Part shown: positions 37,122-46,484 of the stretch, one piece after another
How the letters are laid out: every line of letters begins with the position of its first letter
Position numbering within the stretch: position 1 is the stretch's first letter
DNA from: Deltaproteobacteria bacterium
GTDB taxonomy: Bacteria > Desulfobacterota > Desulfuromonadia > Desulfuromonadales > BM103
Assembly: GCA_005774545.1 (NCBI GenBank)
Contig: VAUL01000014.1
Location: 1-61,126 of the forward strand
Reading direction: 5' to 3'
DNA: 61,126 nt
Program-made: the position numbers and the translations under genes
Notes under the pieces: generated by a model
Database searches by the model: none
What the model saw: only the letters and a program-made list of their open reading frames with translations
What the model was told of the DNA's origin: nothing

Positions 37122-38192
37122 TCAGGCTCCCGCCGCTGCCGGCCGCGCGCCGTTGCCGGCGAGCACGCGCTGCAGCGCCTGCAGCACATCGGCGGCGGGG
37201 ATGCTGAGGCCGCATTCGCCGTCCCGCTCGCACTGCTTGCGCAGGCAGGGGGAGCAGTCCAGAGGCGCCTGCAGGCGGATGTGCCGGTCGCCGCGCGGCC
37301 CGTTGCGGTGCGGGTCGGTGACGCGATAGAGCGAAACCGTCGGCGTACCGACGGCGGCGGCGATATGGATCGGGCCGGTGTCGCCGCCGACCACCACCGC
37401 GGCCCGGGCCAGCAGGGCGACCAGTTCCGGCAGGGAGCCGCGCGGCCAGACCAGGGCCCGGCCGGCAGCCCCGCCGGCGATGCGTTCCACCGCGGCCAGC
37501 TCTTCGGCGCTCCCCCAGGTCAGGACCGGGACGGGGTCGTCATCGGCCGCCAGGCTCTCCACCAACTCCTGCCAGCGCGCAACCGGCCAGAGTTTGGTCG
37601 TCCAGGTTGTGCCGTAGTGCAGCACGGCGAAACGGCGGCCGGCAAGGCCGTGCTCCGCGAGCTGGGCGGCGACGCGCTGGGCGGCCGCCGGCAGGACCGG
37701 CAGCGGACCGGCCCCGATCCGCGCGCTCCCCTCCGGGAAGGCGGCCCGGGCAATCGCCAGCGAGCGCTCGCTGATGTGATGATCGTCCGCCGTCAGCGCC
37801 ACCCGGCGATTGGTCGCCAGGAGGTTCGGCCACTCGCGCACCCCGTCGCGGCCGAAGCCGTAGCGGCGCGGCGCGCCGCTGAGCAGGGTGAACATCGCGC
37901 TCTTGCTGTTTCCCTGCAGGTCGAGTACCACGTCGTAGCGCTCCCGGCGCAGCGCCCGGACCGTCCGCAGGGCCGCGCGGAGCGCCGCCGGCCACCCCTG
38001 CTGTCGCCAGCTGCGGGTCGCGATGCGATGGACCGTGCGCACCAGCGGATGGCCGTCGAGGAGCGGGGCGAACCCGTCCTCGACCAGCCAGTCGATCGTC
38101 ATGGCGGGGTCGGCGCTCTTGAGCCAGGCCAATACCGGCAGGGCGTGCACCACGTCGCCCAGGGCGCTGGCCTTGACGATCAGGACTCTCAC
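37122..38192 (-). CDS. waaC: Lipopolysaccharide heptosyltransferase I
   Basis: From the GTG at 38192 (GTGA overlap with waaF) this is 356 residues. It starts V-R-V-L-I-V-K-A-S-A-L-G-D-V-V-H-A-L-P-V, the WaaC signature, with D-L-Q-G-N-S-K-S and G-G-D-T-G-P-I-H-I-A-A-A for the GT9 donor site. The C-terminus has a cysteine group C-S-P-C-L-R-K-Q-C that E. coli WaaC lacks. It adds the first heptose to Kdo. The upstream open frame is a shadow of waaF. Confidence 0.93.
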   Translation of the reverse strand: MRVLIVKASALGDVVHALPVLAWLKSADPAMTIDWLVEDGFAPLLDGHPLVRTVHRIATRSWRQQGWPAALRAALRTVRALRRERYDVVLDLQGNSKSAMFTLLSGAPRRYGFGRDGVREWPNLLATNRRVALTADDHHISERSLAIARAAFPEGSARIGAGPLPVLPAAAQRVAAQLAEHGLAGRRFAVLHYGTTWTTKLWPVARWQELVESLAADDDPVPVLTWGSAEELAAVERIAGGAAGRALVWPRGSLPELVALLARAAVVVGGDTGPIHIAAAVGTPTVSLYRVTDPHRNGPRGDRHIRLQAPLDCSPCLRKQCERDGECGLSIPAADVLQALQRVLAGNGARPAAAGA

Positions 38193-39235
38193 GGCCGCGC
38201 TCCGAGCAGGGAACGCGCCGCGTCCAGCACCATGTCGGCCGTCACGCCGGTCATGCAGTGGTGGTCGACGGGGCACTCCCTGAGCATGCAGGGGGCGCAC
38301 TCGGCGGCACTGCGCACGATCCTGCAGCGGTCGGTCAGCGGCGAGGTGGTGGTGTGATCGGTCGGCCCGAACACGGCCACCAGCGGCACGCCGAAGGCCG
38401 CGGCGATATGCATGGGGCCGGAATCGTTGGTCACCACCAGCCGGCACCGGGCCAGGACCGCCATCAGTTCGCGCACCGACGTCCGGCCGATCAGGTTCAC
38501 CGGGGCGACGCCCATGGCCCGCTCGATATCGCGGCCGATCTCGGCTTCGCCGGGACCGCCGGTCAGGACCACCCGCACCCCGAACTCGGCGGCCAGGGTA
38601 TCGGCAACCGCCGCAAAGCGCTCGGGAAGCCAGCGCTTCGCAGCCCCGTACGACGCGCCGGGGTTGACGGCGATCCACTCGCCGGGGCCGAGGAGCGCCT
38701 GCGCGCCGGCCTGTTCGTCGGCGGTCAGCGCCAGGCACAGGCGACGCCCGCCGGCCTCGATGCCGAGCCGGCCGAGCATGTGCAGGTAATAGTCGACATG
38801 GTGCAGGCCGTGCTTCTTGTCGACGGCCGCCACCCCGTGCGTCAGCAGCAGGCCGCGCCCGTCGGTACGGTAGCCGGCCCGCCGCGGGATGCCGGCCAGC
38901 AGCGCCATGGCCGCCGCCTCGAACGCGTTCTGCAGCAGGATGGCGAGGTCGAAGCGCTCGCTCCGCAGCCGCCGGCAAAAGCGCCAGAACCCGCGCGCGC
39001 CGCCGTCGCCGGCGCGCTTGTCGAAGCGGATCACCTGATCGCAGTCGGGATGGGCGACGAACAGCTCGGCCACCAGCGGGTTGGCAATGACCGCAAGGTG
39101 CGCCTGCGGGAACGCCCGGCGCACGGCCTGCAGGGCCGGCGTCGCCATGACGGCGTCGCCGATCCAGTTGGGCATGCGCACCACGATGCGCGCGGCCTTT
39201 GCGGCAGCGCGCTGTTCCGGAAGCAACGGCGTCAC
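38189..39235 (-). CDS. waaF: ADP-heptose:LPS heptosyltransferase II
   Basis: The GTG at 39235 lies one base after the Trm112 stop and gives 348 residues. A start at 39286 would run into that gene. It is a GT9 enzyme: V-V-R-M-P-N-W-I-G-D-A-V-M-A-T-P-A, N-P-G-A-S-Y-G-A-A-K-R-W, T-N-D-S-G-P-M-H-I-A-A-A, F-G-P-T-D-H-T-T-T-S-P and the C-terminal C-A-P-C-M-L-R-E-C-P-V-D-H-H-C-M typical of WaaF. It adds the second core heptose. Confidence 0.94.
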   Translation of the reverse strand: MTPLLPEQRAAAKAARIVVRMPNWIGDAVMATPALQAVRRAFPQAHLAVIANPLVAELFVAHPDCDQVIRFDKRAGDGGARGFWRFCRRLRSERFDLAILLQNAFEAAAMALLAGIPRRAGYRTDGRGLLLTHGVAAVDKKHGLHHVDYYLHMLGRLGIEAGGRRLCLALTADEQAGAQALLGPGEWIAVNPGASYGAAKRWLPERFAAVADTLAAEFGVRVVLTGGPGEAEIGRDIERAMGVAPVNLIGRTSVRELMAVLARCRLVVTNDSGPMHIAAAFGVPLVAVFGPTDHTTTSPLTDRCRIVRSAAECAPCMLRECPVDHHCMTGVTADMVLDAARSLLGARP

Positions 39236-39236
39236 G

Positions 39237-39431
39237 TCAGCAGGAGTCCCCGCAGCCGCAACCGTCGAGGGGGCGCGCCTCGTCAACCAGCATCACCGGG
39301 ATGCCGTCGCGCACGGGGTAGGCCAGCCGGCAGGCCGTACAGGAGATCTCTTCGGGTCCGGAAGCGTAGGCGACCGGCCCCTTGCATTGCGGACAGGCCA
39401 GGATGTCGAGCAACTCGCGGGAAAGCGTCAT
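39237..39431 (-). CDS. Trm112-family protein
   Basis: This 64-residue protein starts at the ATG at 39431, which overlaps the lpxK stop (ATGA). It has the L-L-D-I-L-A-C-P-Q-C-K-G start and C-T-A-C-R-L-A-Y-P-V-R-D-G-I-P-V-M-L of the Trm112/YcaR family, small zinc-binding-like proteins often next to lpxK or kdsB. The role in bacteria is unclear. The C-terminal tail C-G-C-G-D-S-C is richer in cysteine than I expect. The longer open frame is shadow of lpxK. Confidence 0.93.
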   Translation of the reverse strand: MTLSRELLDILACPQCKGPVAYASGPEEISCTACRLAYPVRDGIPVMLVDEARPLDGCGCGDSC

Positions 39432-40501
39432 GATTTCATCCGATCCAGGATTTCCGTCAGCAGAGCGTCGAGCCGGGCGGGTTCGTCGACCTCGAGAACC
39501 AGCGGCGCCACCAGGCACGGGCGCGAAAAACCGGCGGCGCGCAACTTGACCGCATCCTTCTCCGTCGTAACTGACAATTGGACATTATCGCACGACTGAA
39601 CAAGGCGGTTCAACTGTTCACCGGAATAATCCTGATGGTCGTCGAACGCCAGGGTTGCGGTCGGGACGACACCGCGCGCCTGCAACGCCCGGAAGAAATC
39701 CTCCGGGCGGGCGATCCCCGCAAAGGCCAGCACCGACTTTCCGCTCAGGGCCGTCCAGGGGACCTCGGTGCCGTCGAGGGTCGTCAGGGCATCGGCCAGG
39801 CGCGGCCGGCAGCGCAGGAGCGGGCCGGCGAAGGGGACGGCCGCGGAGGCGGCACCGGCATGGGTCATGATCGCCAGGTCGGCGCGGCGCAGCGCCGCGG
39901 GCGCCTCGCGCAGCGGCCCGGCCGGCAGCAACCGGCCGTTGCCGAACGGCGCGCGGGCATCGAGCAGGGCGATGTTGACGTCGCGGTGCACCGCCAGGTG
40001 CTGGAAGCCGTCGTCGAGGATGACCACCCGGGCGCCGGCCCGTTCGGCGGCCCGGACCCCGAGTTTGCGCTTTCTGGCCACATAAACCGCCAGCCCCGGG
40101 TTGCGGGCCGCCAGCAGGAACGGTTCGTCGCCGGCATCCTGCGGGGACATCTGCAGGGCCCCGTCGCCGGCGGCGACGCACCCCGCCTCGCCCCGAAAAC
40201 GCCCGCCGTAGCCGCGGCTCACCACCGCGACGCGCACCCCCTTGGCGAGCAGCTTTTTGGCCAGAAGATCGACGACCGGGGTCTTCCCGGTCCCGCCCAC
40301 CGTCAGGTTGCCGACCGAAATCACCGGGACCGCGGCCCGGTAAACCCTGCACAGGCCGAGGCGGTAACAGGCCGCCCGCAAGGAAACCACCGCCCGGTAG
40401 ACGAGGGCCAGCGGCCAGAGCAGAACGAAAAACGTCCAACTGGCGGCGTTGGACGGTCCGGCATCGATCATGCGGCGATAGGAGGCGGAGAACGTTTCCA
40501 T
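39428..40501 (-). CDS. lpxK: Tetraacyldisaccharide 4'-kinase
   Basis: The ATG at 40501 shares one base with the waaA stop and gives 357 residues. After an N-terminal membrane-binding helix (about 20-45), the P-loop is V-G-N-L-T-V-G-G-T-G-K-T-P, followed by V-S-R-G-Y-G-G-R and D-A-G-D-E-P-F-L-L-A, and D-D-G-F-Q-H with the catalytic Asp. It phosphorylates the lipid A disaccharide at 4'. The frame open above is a shadow of waaA. Confidence 0.95.
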   Translation of the reverse strand: METFSASYRRMIDAGPSNAASWTFFVLLWPLALVYRAVVSLRAACYRLGLCRVYRAAVPVISVGNLTVGGTGKTPVVDLLAKKLLAKGVRVAVVSRGYGGRFRGEAGCVAAGDGALQMSPQDAGDEPFLLAARNPGLAVYVARKRKLGVRAAERAGARVVILDDGFQHLAVHRDVNIALLDARAPFGNGRLLPAGPLREAPAALRRADLAIMTHAGAASAAVPFAGPLLRCRPRLADALTTLDGTEVPWTALSGKSVLAFAGIARPEDFFRALQARGVVPTATLAFDDHQDYSGEQLNRLVQSCDNVQLSVTTEKDAVKLRAAGFSRPCLVAPLVLEVDEPARLDALLTEILDRMKS

Positions 40502-41796
40502 CAGCCGTTCAGGTAGCGCCCGATAACCGCCAGGGTCCGCTCGGTGGCGCCGCGGTTCTGCTGCAGGAGGTTGTAGCCGTTCTTGCCGAGCCGCTCCCGC
40601 TCCGCGGGGTTCTCGACCAGCAGGCGCATCTGGTGATAGAGGTCGTCGCGGTCGGCCACGGCCAGGCCGCCCTGGGCCTTGCGGATCAGGTTGGCGATTT
40701 CCTTGAAGTTCTGCATGTGCGGCCCGTGGACGACCGGCTTGCTGAGCAGCGAGGCTTCGAGGATGTTGTGCCCGCCGGCGGGGATCAGGCTGCCGCCGAC
40801 GAACACGATGTCGGCCAGGGCGTAAAAGGTCAGCATCTCGCCGATGGTGTCGACCAGCAGCACCTCGCCGGGGCCCATCGTCGGGGTCGCCTCGTCGAGG
40901 GTGGTGCGCAGCAGGTGGCGAAGGTTCAGCCTTGCCAGCTCCTCGGCAACCTGGCGGGCCCGCTCGGGGCGGCGCGGGACCAGGATCAGGAAGAGGTTCG
41001 GCTGGATCTCCAGCAGTTGGCGGTAGACCTCGGCCACCATCCGTTCCTCGCCGGCGTGGGTGCTGCCGGCCACCCACACCAGGCTGCCGGCCGGCAGGCG
41101 GAACCGCGCCAGCAGTTCCGCCCGGGCCAGGGTCGCCGCCGGCGGCTCCGGCATGTCGAACTTCAGGTTGCCGGTGACCACGATCTGCTCGGGAGTCGCG
41201 CCGAGCAGGCGGATGCGCCGGGCATCGAGGGCCGTCTGCATGCAAAACGCCGGGATTCCGGCCAGAATCGATTTCAGCAGCTTCCCCCCCATGCGATAGC
41301 GCGGCAGGGAACGGTCGGAGATCCTGCCGTTGACGAGCACCACGGGGATCCCCTGCCGCTCGGCGGCCCGGACGAAATTCGGCCAGATCTCGGTCTCCAT
41401 CAGCACCACGACGGTCGGGCTGATGCGCCGCAGCACCCGCCGGACCACCCAACTCAGATCGAACGGGAAGAAGATGCAGTGATCGGCCTCGGCGACCTGG
41501 CGGGCCACCTCGCGGCCGGTTTCCGTGACGTGCGACAAAAGCAGCACCGCGTCCGGATAGCGTTCGCGCAAGGCGCGGACCAGCGGCGCCACGCCGCGCG
41601 TCTCGCCGACCGATACCGCGTGGACCCAGATGACCGTGCGGCCCTTGAGGCTGTGGACGAAACCCCGCGGATAGGAGCCGAGCCGTTCCCTTATCCCCCG
41701 CCGGGTCTTCCCGTAACGCACCCCGCGCACCAGGTAATAGGGGACCAGGATCAGCGCCGAGAGGCAGAGGAGCAGATCATACAGCAGATAGATCAT
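40501..41796 (-). CDS. waaA: 3-deoxy-D-manno-octulosonic acid (Kdo) transferase
   Basis: A 431-residue GT30 enzyme with an N-terminal membrane anchor (about residues 2-22). Then G-I-R-E-R-L-G, containing the acceptor-side Glu, H-A-V-S-V-G-E-T, P-T-V-V-V-L-M-E-T-E-I-W-P-N, and F-V-G-G-S-L-I-P-A-G-G-H-N-I-L-E for CMP-Kdo. It attaches Kdo to lipid IVA. Whether it is mono- or bifunctional is not evident. It overlaps the acyltransferase gene by 20 bases. Confidence 0.95.
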   Translation of the reverse strand: MIYLLYDLLLCLSALILVPYYLVRGVRYGKTRRGIRERLGSYPRGFVHSLKGRTVIWVHAVSVGETRGVAPLVRALRERYPDAVLLLSHVTETGREVARQVAEADHCIFFPFDLSWVVRRVLRRISPTVVVLMETEIWPNFVRAAERQGIPVVLVNGRISDRSLPRYRMGGKLLKSILAGIPAFCMQTALDARRIRLLGATPEQIVVTGNLKFDMPEPPAATLARAELLARFRLPAGSLVWVAGSTHAGEERMVAEVYRQLLEIQPNLFLILVPRRPERARQVAEELARLNLRHLLRTTLDEATPTMGPGEVLLVDTIGEMLTFYALADIVFVGGSLIPAGGHNILEASLLSKPVVHGPHMQNFKEIANLIRKAQGGLAVADRDDLYHQMRLLVENPAERERLGKNGYNLLQQNRGATERTLAVIGRYLNG

Positions 41797-42445
41797 AGGC
41801 TTTCAGTTGTTCCGCGGCCCGCCGGCCGGTGGCCTCGATGGCCTCCTGCACCCGCAGTCGAAACTGCTCGACGGATTCCGCCTGATCGTAGTAAAGCGGC
41901 GCCCCGTAGGCATACACCGCCCGGCCGAACGGGTACGGCAGCAGAAAGCGGTCCCACGACGCAAAGCGGTGGCCGCGACTGCAGACGAAGGCCATCGGCA
42001 CCACCGGCCGGCCGGAGAGACGGGCCAGTTGGACGACCCCGTCCTTCGCTTCGTGGCGCGGCCCCTTCGGCCCGTCGGGGGTGATCGCCAGGTCGACCGG
42101 CTCCGCCGCCAGCGCCAGCATTTCCCGGAACGCCGCCCGCCCGCCCCGGTTCGAAGAGCCGCGCACCGCGCCGACGCCGAGATGGGCCATGGTCCGCGCC
42201 AGGTACTCGCCGTCGCGCGAGGCGCTGATCAGCCCCTTGGCGCCGGGACCGCGGTAGCCGAACGGCATCATCATCAGCTGGTCATGCCAGTAGACGAGGA
42301 TGGCCGGCCGGCCGGCCAGCCACAGGGCGCGCACCGGCTCTTCGCCGACGATCTCCCTGCGCAGCGTAACCGCCAGCGTCCGGACCAGGCCGGCGGCCAG
42401 CCACGGCAGGCAGGTCAGCAGGATGCGGTCGCCGAGACCGGGCAT
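41777..42445 (-). CDS. Lysophospholipid acyltransferase family protein (DUF374-like)
   Basis: The ATG at 42445, two bases after the msbA stop, gives 222 residues. It has A-I-L-V-Y-W-H-D-Q-L-M-M-M-P with the His/Asp of the acyltransferase motif, R-G-S-S-N-R-G-G-R-A-A, and T-P-D-G-P-K-G-P, the DUF374 pattern. It lies between msbA and waaA. It may be a late acyltransferase for lipid A, as these families are related to LpxL. The frame above 42445 is shadow of msbA. Confidence 0.88.
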   Translation of the reverse strand: MPGLGDRILLTCLPWLAAGLVRTLAVTLRREIVGEEPVRALWLAGRPAILVYWHDQLMMMPFGYRGPGAKGLISASRDGEYLARTMAHLGVGAVRGSSNRGGRAAFREMLALAAEPVDLAITPDGPKGPRHEAKDGVVQLARLSGRPVVPMAFVCSRGHRFASWDRFLLPYPFGRAVYAYGAPLYYDQAESVEQFRLRVQEAIEATGRRAAEQLKAYDLSAV

Positions 42446-42447
42446 GG

Positions 42448-44181
42448 TCACTCCTGGAACTGCATGTCGTACAGGGTCCGGTAGAGACCGCTGCGCCCCA
42501 GCAGCTCCTGATGCGTGCCGACGTCCTCGATCCGCCCGTCCTGAAGGACGAGGATCTTGTCGGCATGCATGACCGTCGACAGCCGGTGGGCGATGACGAA
42601 GGTCGTGCGGTTGCGCATCAGGTTGGCCAGGGCCTTCTGGACCATCGCCTCGCTTTCGGTATCGAGGGCGCTGGTGGCCTCGTCGAGGATCAGGACCGGG
42701 GCGTCGCGCAGGATCGCCCGGGCGATGCAGATCCGCTGCCGCTGCCCGCCGGAGAGGCGCACGCCGCGATCGCCGATGTTGCTCTCGAAACCTTCCGGCA
42801 GCTGGTTGATGAACTCGTCGGCATAGGCCAGCCGGGCCGCTTCCTCGACCTCGGCATCGGTGGCGTCGCGCCGGCCGTAACGGATGTTGTTGCGGATGGT
42901 GTCGTTGAACAGGAAGGTCTCCTGGTCGACGAGGGCGATATTGGTCTTGAGGCTGTCGAGGGTCGCCAGGCGGATGTCTTCCCCGTCGATCATGATCGCC
43001 CCGGACTGGGGGTCGTAGAACCGGGTGATCAGGCCGACCAGGGTCGACTTGCCCGACCCGGACGGGCCGACCAGGGCGACGACCTCGCCGGGTTCGGCAC
43101 GCAGGGAGATCTCGTGCAGCACCGGTTCGTCGTCGTAGGCAAAGGAGACGCGGTCGAATTCCACCCGGCCCCTGACCCGCCCCAGCGTTTTGGCGTCCGG
43201 GCGGTCGCTGATGTCGGGGACTTCGTCGAGAACCTCGAACACCCGTTCCGCAGCACCGATCGAACGCTGGATCTGGTTGTTGACCTTGATCAGGCGCTTG
43301 ACCGGCGTGTACATCATCAGCACCGAGGCGGCGAAGGCGAACAGGTCCCCCTGCGTGATCGCCCCGGAGATGACCCGGTGTAGGCCGTACCAGAAGATCC
43401 CGGCGATCCCCAGCGAAGCGAGGATTTCGATGACCGGCGCGGAGGCGGCGTCGTACTTGAGGGTCTTGCGGATGAAGCGGTAGAAGGCCAGGTTTTCGGC
43501 CTGGAAGCGCACGGTCTCGTAAGCCTCGGTGCCGAAGGCCTTGATCACCTTGACCCCGGAGAAGCTCTCCTGCAGGACCGCCGTCAGGTCGCCCAGGGTC
43601 GCCTGGCTGCGCTGCGTGTACTCCTTGATCTTGCGGCCGATCACCGAGGCCGGCCCGAGGGCCAGCGGCAGGACCAGGAACGCGACGCACGCCAGCCGCC
43701 AGTCGCTGTAAAATGCCGAGATGGTCAACCCGATGAGGGTGAAGCTCTCGCGAATGGCATCGACCAGCACGTCCGCGGCCGAACGCTGCATGACGCCGAC
43801 ATCGTTGAGGATGCGCGACATCATGTTGCCGGTCGAATTGCGGACGTAGTACTTCATCGACAGCCCCATCGAGTGCGAATACAGGTCGTTGCGCACGTCC
43901 TGGACGATGAGCTGGCCGGTGGTCTTGATCGCGTATTCCTGAACGTAGCGGGAAAACCCCTTGAAGATCGCCATGCCGATGATGATGAACGGCACCAGGT
44001 TGACCAGCAGGTAGTCCTTGGCGATGACGATCTTGTCGACCAGCGGCTTCATCAGCTGGGCCGTCGCGACATCGACGGCAACGACGCCCAGGGAGCCGAC
44101 CAGCGCCAGCACGATCCGCCAGGTGTAGGGGCGCGAATAGGTCAGCAGCCGCTTGTAGACGTTCAGCGATTGGGATTTCAT
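42448..44181 (-). CDS. msbA: Lipid A export ABC transporter MsbA
   Basis: A 577-residue half transporter with six predicted helices in the first 320 residues (L-M-K-P-L-V-D, S-R-I-L-N-D-V, G-V-K-V-I-K-A-F-G) and an ATPase with Walker A A-L-V-G-P-S-G-S-G-K-S-T, signature L-S-G-G-Q-R-Q-R-I and Walker [13 protein letters not shown]. It sits next to lpxB, the common context. It flips lipid A-core across the inner membrane. The start is one base after the lpxB stop. Confidence 0.94.
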   Translation of the reverse strand: MKSQSLNVYKRLLTYSRPYTWRIVLALVGSLGVVAVDVATAQLMKPLVDKIVIAKDYLLVNLVPFIIIGMAIFKGFSRYVQEYAIKTTGQLIVQDVRNDLYSHSMGLSMKYYVRNSTGNMMSRILNDVGVMQRSAADVLVDAIRESFTLIGLTISAFYSDWRLACVAFLVLPLALGPASVIGRKIKEYTQRSQATLGDLTAVLQESFSGVKVIKAFGTEAYETVRFQAENLAFYRFIRKTLKYDAASAPVIEILASLGIAGIFWYGLHRVISGAITQGDLFAFAASVLMMYTPVKRLIKVNNQIQRSIGAAERVFEVLDEVPDISDRPDAKTLGRVRGRVEFDRVSFAYDDEPVLHEISLRAEPGEVVALVGPSGSGKSTLVGLITRFYDPQSGAIMIDGEDIRLATLDSLKTNIALVDQETFLFNDTIRNNIRYGRRDATDAEVEEAARLAYADEFINQLPEGFESNIGDRGVRLSGGQRQRICIARAILRDAPVLILDEATSALDTESEAMVQKALANLMRNRTTFVIAHRLSTVMHADKILVLQDGRIEDVGTHQELLGRSGLYRTLYDMQFQE

Positions 44182-44182
44182 C

Positions 44183-45334
44183 TCAAGCGTGTCCTTGCTC
44201 TTCGATCAATGCGGCCAGCATGGCGGCGACCCGCCCGGAACAACCGGGGGTGCCGAGCAGGCCGCGAACCTTCGATAATCCCTGGCGAAGCTGTGCCGCA
44301 TAGCCGGGGTCGTGGAGAATGTGCAGGATCTCGCCGGCCAGGTTGTCCGCCGTCGCCCGCTCCTGGATGAATTCCCGGACCACGCCCTCCCCGGCCACGA
44401 TGTTGGCCAGGCCGATGTACGGCACCTTCACCAGGCGCTTGCCGATGGCATAGGTCAGCGGCGACATGCGGTAGACGATCGCCATCGGCGCGCCGGCCAG
44501 GGCGATCTGCAGGGTGACCGTGCCGGAGACGGCGAGGACGGCGTGACAGGCGTTGGCGACATCGTAGATATTGCCGTCGACCAGCGTGACCGGCAGCTGG
44601 CGCTGCAGGAGCTGCGCCTCGATGGCCGAGCGCTCCAGGGTCGGCGCCACCGGCAGGAGGAAGGCGACGTCCGGCTGGCGGCGCTGCACCAGGGCCGCGG
44701 CATCGAGCATGACCCCGAGGTTGTAATGCAGCTCGCTGCGGCGGCTGCCGGGGAAGAGCCCGACGACGGGGCGCCCGCCGTCGATGCCGATGCCGGCGAG
44801 AAAGGCGTCCCGCTCCCGGTCGATGCGGAACTCGTCGAGCAGCGGATGCCCGACGTATTCCACCCGGATCGGCAGGCCGCGGTAGAACTCCGGCTCGAAC
44901 GGGAGGATCGCCGCCAGGCTGTCGACCACCGCCGCGATCTTTTTGACCCGCCCCTGCCGCCAGGCCCAGACCTGCGGACTGACGTAGTAAAGCACCGGCA
45001 CCCCGGCGCGTTTGGCCACCCGCGCCAGGCGCAGGTTGAAATCGGGGAAATCGATCAGCACCAGGGCCGCCGGACGCTCCGCCGGGTTTTCCAAAATCGC
45101 ACTGAGGCGCTTGAAGGCCCGGCGGATCACCGGCAGGTGGCCGAGCACTTCGACCAGCCCCATGACGGCGATCTCCTCCCCAGGAACCAGGATTTCGCAG
45201 CCGGCCTCGGCCATGCGCGGCCCGCCGGCGCCGAAGAAGCGCAGCTGCGGGGTCAGCCGGCCGGCGGCACGGATCAGGTTGGCCCCGTGCAGGTCGCCGG
45301 AGGCCTCGCCGGTAACGATCAGGACACGCTTCAC
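44183..45334 (-). CDS. lpxB: Lipid-A-disaccharide synthase
   Basis: A 383-residue GT19 enzyme. The N-terminus V-L-I-V-T-G-E-A-S-G-D-L-H-G-A-N, then G-A-G-G-P-R-M, V-M-G-L-V-E-V, D-F-P-D-F-N-L-R-L, Y-Y-V-S-P-Q-V-W-A-W-R, V-G-H-P-L-L-D, and L-F-P-G-S-R-R-S-E-L are the full LpxB set. It joins UDP-diacyl sugar to lipid X. In this operon its substrate may carry a 3-amino group (see gnnA/gnnB). Confidence 0.96.
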   Translation of the reverse strand: MKRVLIVTGEASGDLHGANLIRAAGRLTPQLRFFGAGGPRMAEAGCEILVPGEEIAVMGLVEVLGHLPVIRRAFKRLSAILENPAERPAALVLIDFPDFNLRLARVAKRAGVPVLYYVSPQVWAWRQGRVKKIAAVVDSLAAILPFEPEFYRGLPIRVEYVGHPLLDEFRIDRERDAFLAGIGIDGGRPVVGLFPGSRRSELHYNLGVMLDAAALVQRRQPDVAFLLPVAPTLERSAIEAQLLQRQLPVTLVDGNIYDVANACHAVLAVSGTVTLQIALAGAPMAIVYRMSPLTYAIGKRLVKVPYIGLANIVAGEGVVREFIQERATADNLAGEILHILHDPGYAAQLRQGLSKVRGLLGTPGCSGRVAAMLAALIEEQGHA

Positions 45335-45358
45335 AACTGCAGCCCCGGCGCCCGGCTC

Positions 45359-46453
45359 CTAGGCTCCGCGCACCGCGGCAACGACCCGGTCCATCTGCTC
45401 CTGGTTCAACTCCGGGAAGATCGGCAGCGACAGGCAGCGCGCCGCGACGGATTCGCTCACCGGCAGCGAGACCCCGCCGAAAGCCGCCGCGAAAACGTTC
45501 TGCCGGTGCAGCGGGATCGGATAATAGATGGCCGAAGCGCAGCCGGCCGTGGTCAGGGCCTGCTGCACCGCTTCGCGGCGGTCCGTCAGCAGCGTGTACT
45601 GATGATAGACGTGCACCCCTTTGCCGTCCTCCCGGGGGGGGACGACGCCCGCATCCGCCAGGCGCTCCGAATAGTAGTGGGCATTCTGCCGACGCAGCTG
45701 ATTGAAGCGGTCGATATGCCGCAGCTTGACGTTGAGGATGGCCGCCTGCATTTCGTCGAGGCGGCTGTTGTAGCCGATGATGTCGTGATGGTAGCGCACC
45801 TTGCTGCCGTGGTTGCGCAGCATGCGCAGCTGCTCGGCCAGGCGGTCGTCGCCGGTCACCACCATGCCGCCGTCGCCGTAGCAGCCGAGGTTCTTGCTCG
45901 GGAAGAAGGAGAAGCAGCCGAGCGCCCCCCAGCTGCCGGTCTGGCGGCCGGCATAGGTGGCGCCGAACGACTGGGCGCAGTCTTCGATCAGCAGCAGGCC
46001 GTGCTCGTCGCACATCGCCTGGAGCGGCGCCAGATCGGCTGGCTGCCCGAACAGGTGCACCGGCAGGATCGCCCGGGTCCTGGCGGTAATGGCCTTGCGC
46101 GCCAGCTCCGGATCGATATTGAAGGTCTGCGGGTCGATGTCGACGAAGACCGGGGTGGCGCCGACGTAGGCGATCGCCTCGGCGGTGGCGATGAAGGTGA
46201 ACGGCGACGTGATCACCTCGTCGCCGGGCCCGAGCCCGGCCGCGCGCAGCGCCAGGTGCAAAGCGTCCGTGCCGGAGGCCACGGCGACGGCGTGCTTGAC
46301 GCCGAGATAGGCCGCGGCTTCGGCTTCGAAGGCCTGCCCCTGCGGGCCGAGAATGTAGTGGCTGGTGTCGAGGACCGCGGCCAGCGCCCGGTCGATCTCG
46401 CCCTTGAGCTGCTGATACTGGACCTGAAGGTCCACCATCGGGATCTGCGTCAT
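45359..46453 (-). CDS. gnnB: DegT-family aminotransferase, GnnB-like
   Basis: A 364-residue PLP sugar aminotransferase: S-G-T-D-A-L-H-L (60-67), P-V-H-L-F-G-Q, E-D-C-A-Q-S-F-G-A, and the PLP lysine Lys187 in FSFFPSKNLGCYGDGG. AGAGGA precedes the ATG. In Acidithiobacillus and Leptospira, GnnA and GnnB lie near the lpx genes and make UDP-2-acetamido-3-amino-2,3-dideoxyglucose. The placement between an oxidoreductase and lpxB here fits GnnB. A role in another amino sugar cannot be excluded from sequence alone. Confidence 0.83.
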   Translation of the reverse strand: MTQIPMVDLQVQYQQLKGEIDRALAAVLDTSHYILGPQGQAFEAEAAAYLGVKHAVAVASGTDALHLALRAAGLGPGDEVITSPFTFIATAEAIAYVGATPVFVDIDPQTFNIDPELARKAITARTRAILPVHLFGQPADLAPLQAMCDEHGLLLIEDCAQSFGATYAGRQTGSWGALGCFSFFPSKNLGCYGDGGMVVTGDDRLAEQLRMLRNHGSKVRYHHDIIGYNSRLDEMQAAILNVKLRHIDRFNQLRRQNAHYYSERLADAGVVPPREDGKGVHVYHQYTLLTDRREAVQQALTTAGCASAIYYPIPLHRQNVFAAAFGGVSLPVSESVAARCLSLPIFPELNQEQMDRVVAAVRGA

Positions 46454-46484
46454 GTCAATTCCTCTCTTTCATACCCCGTACCTG

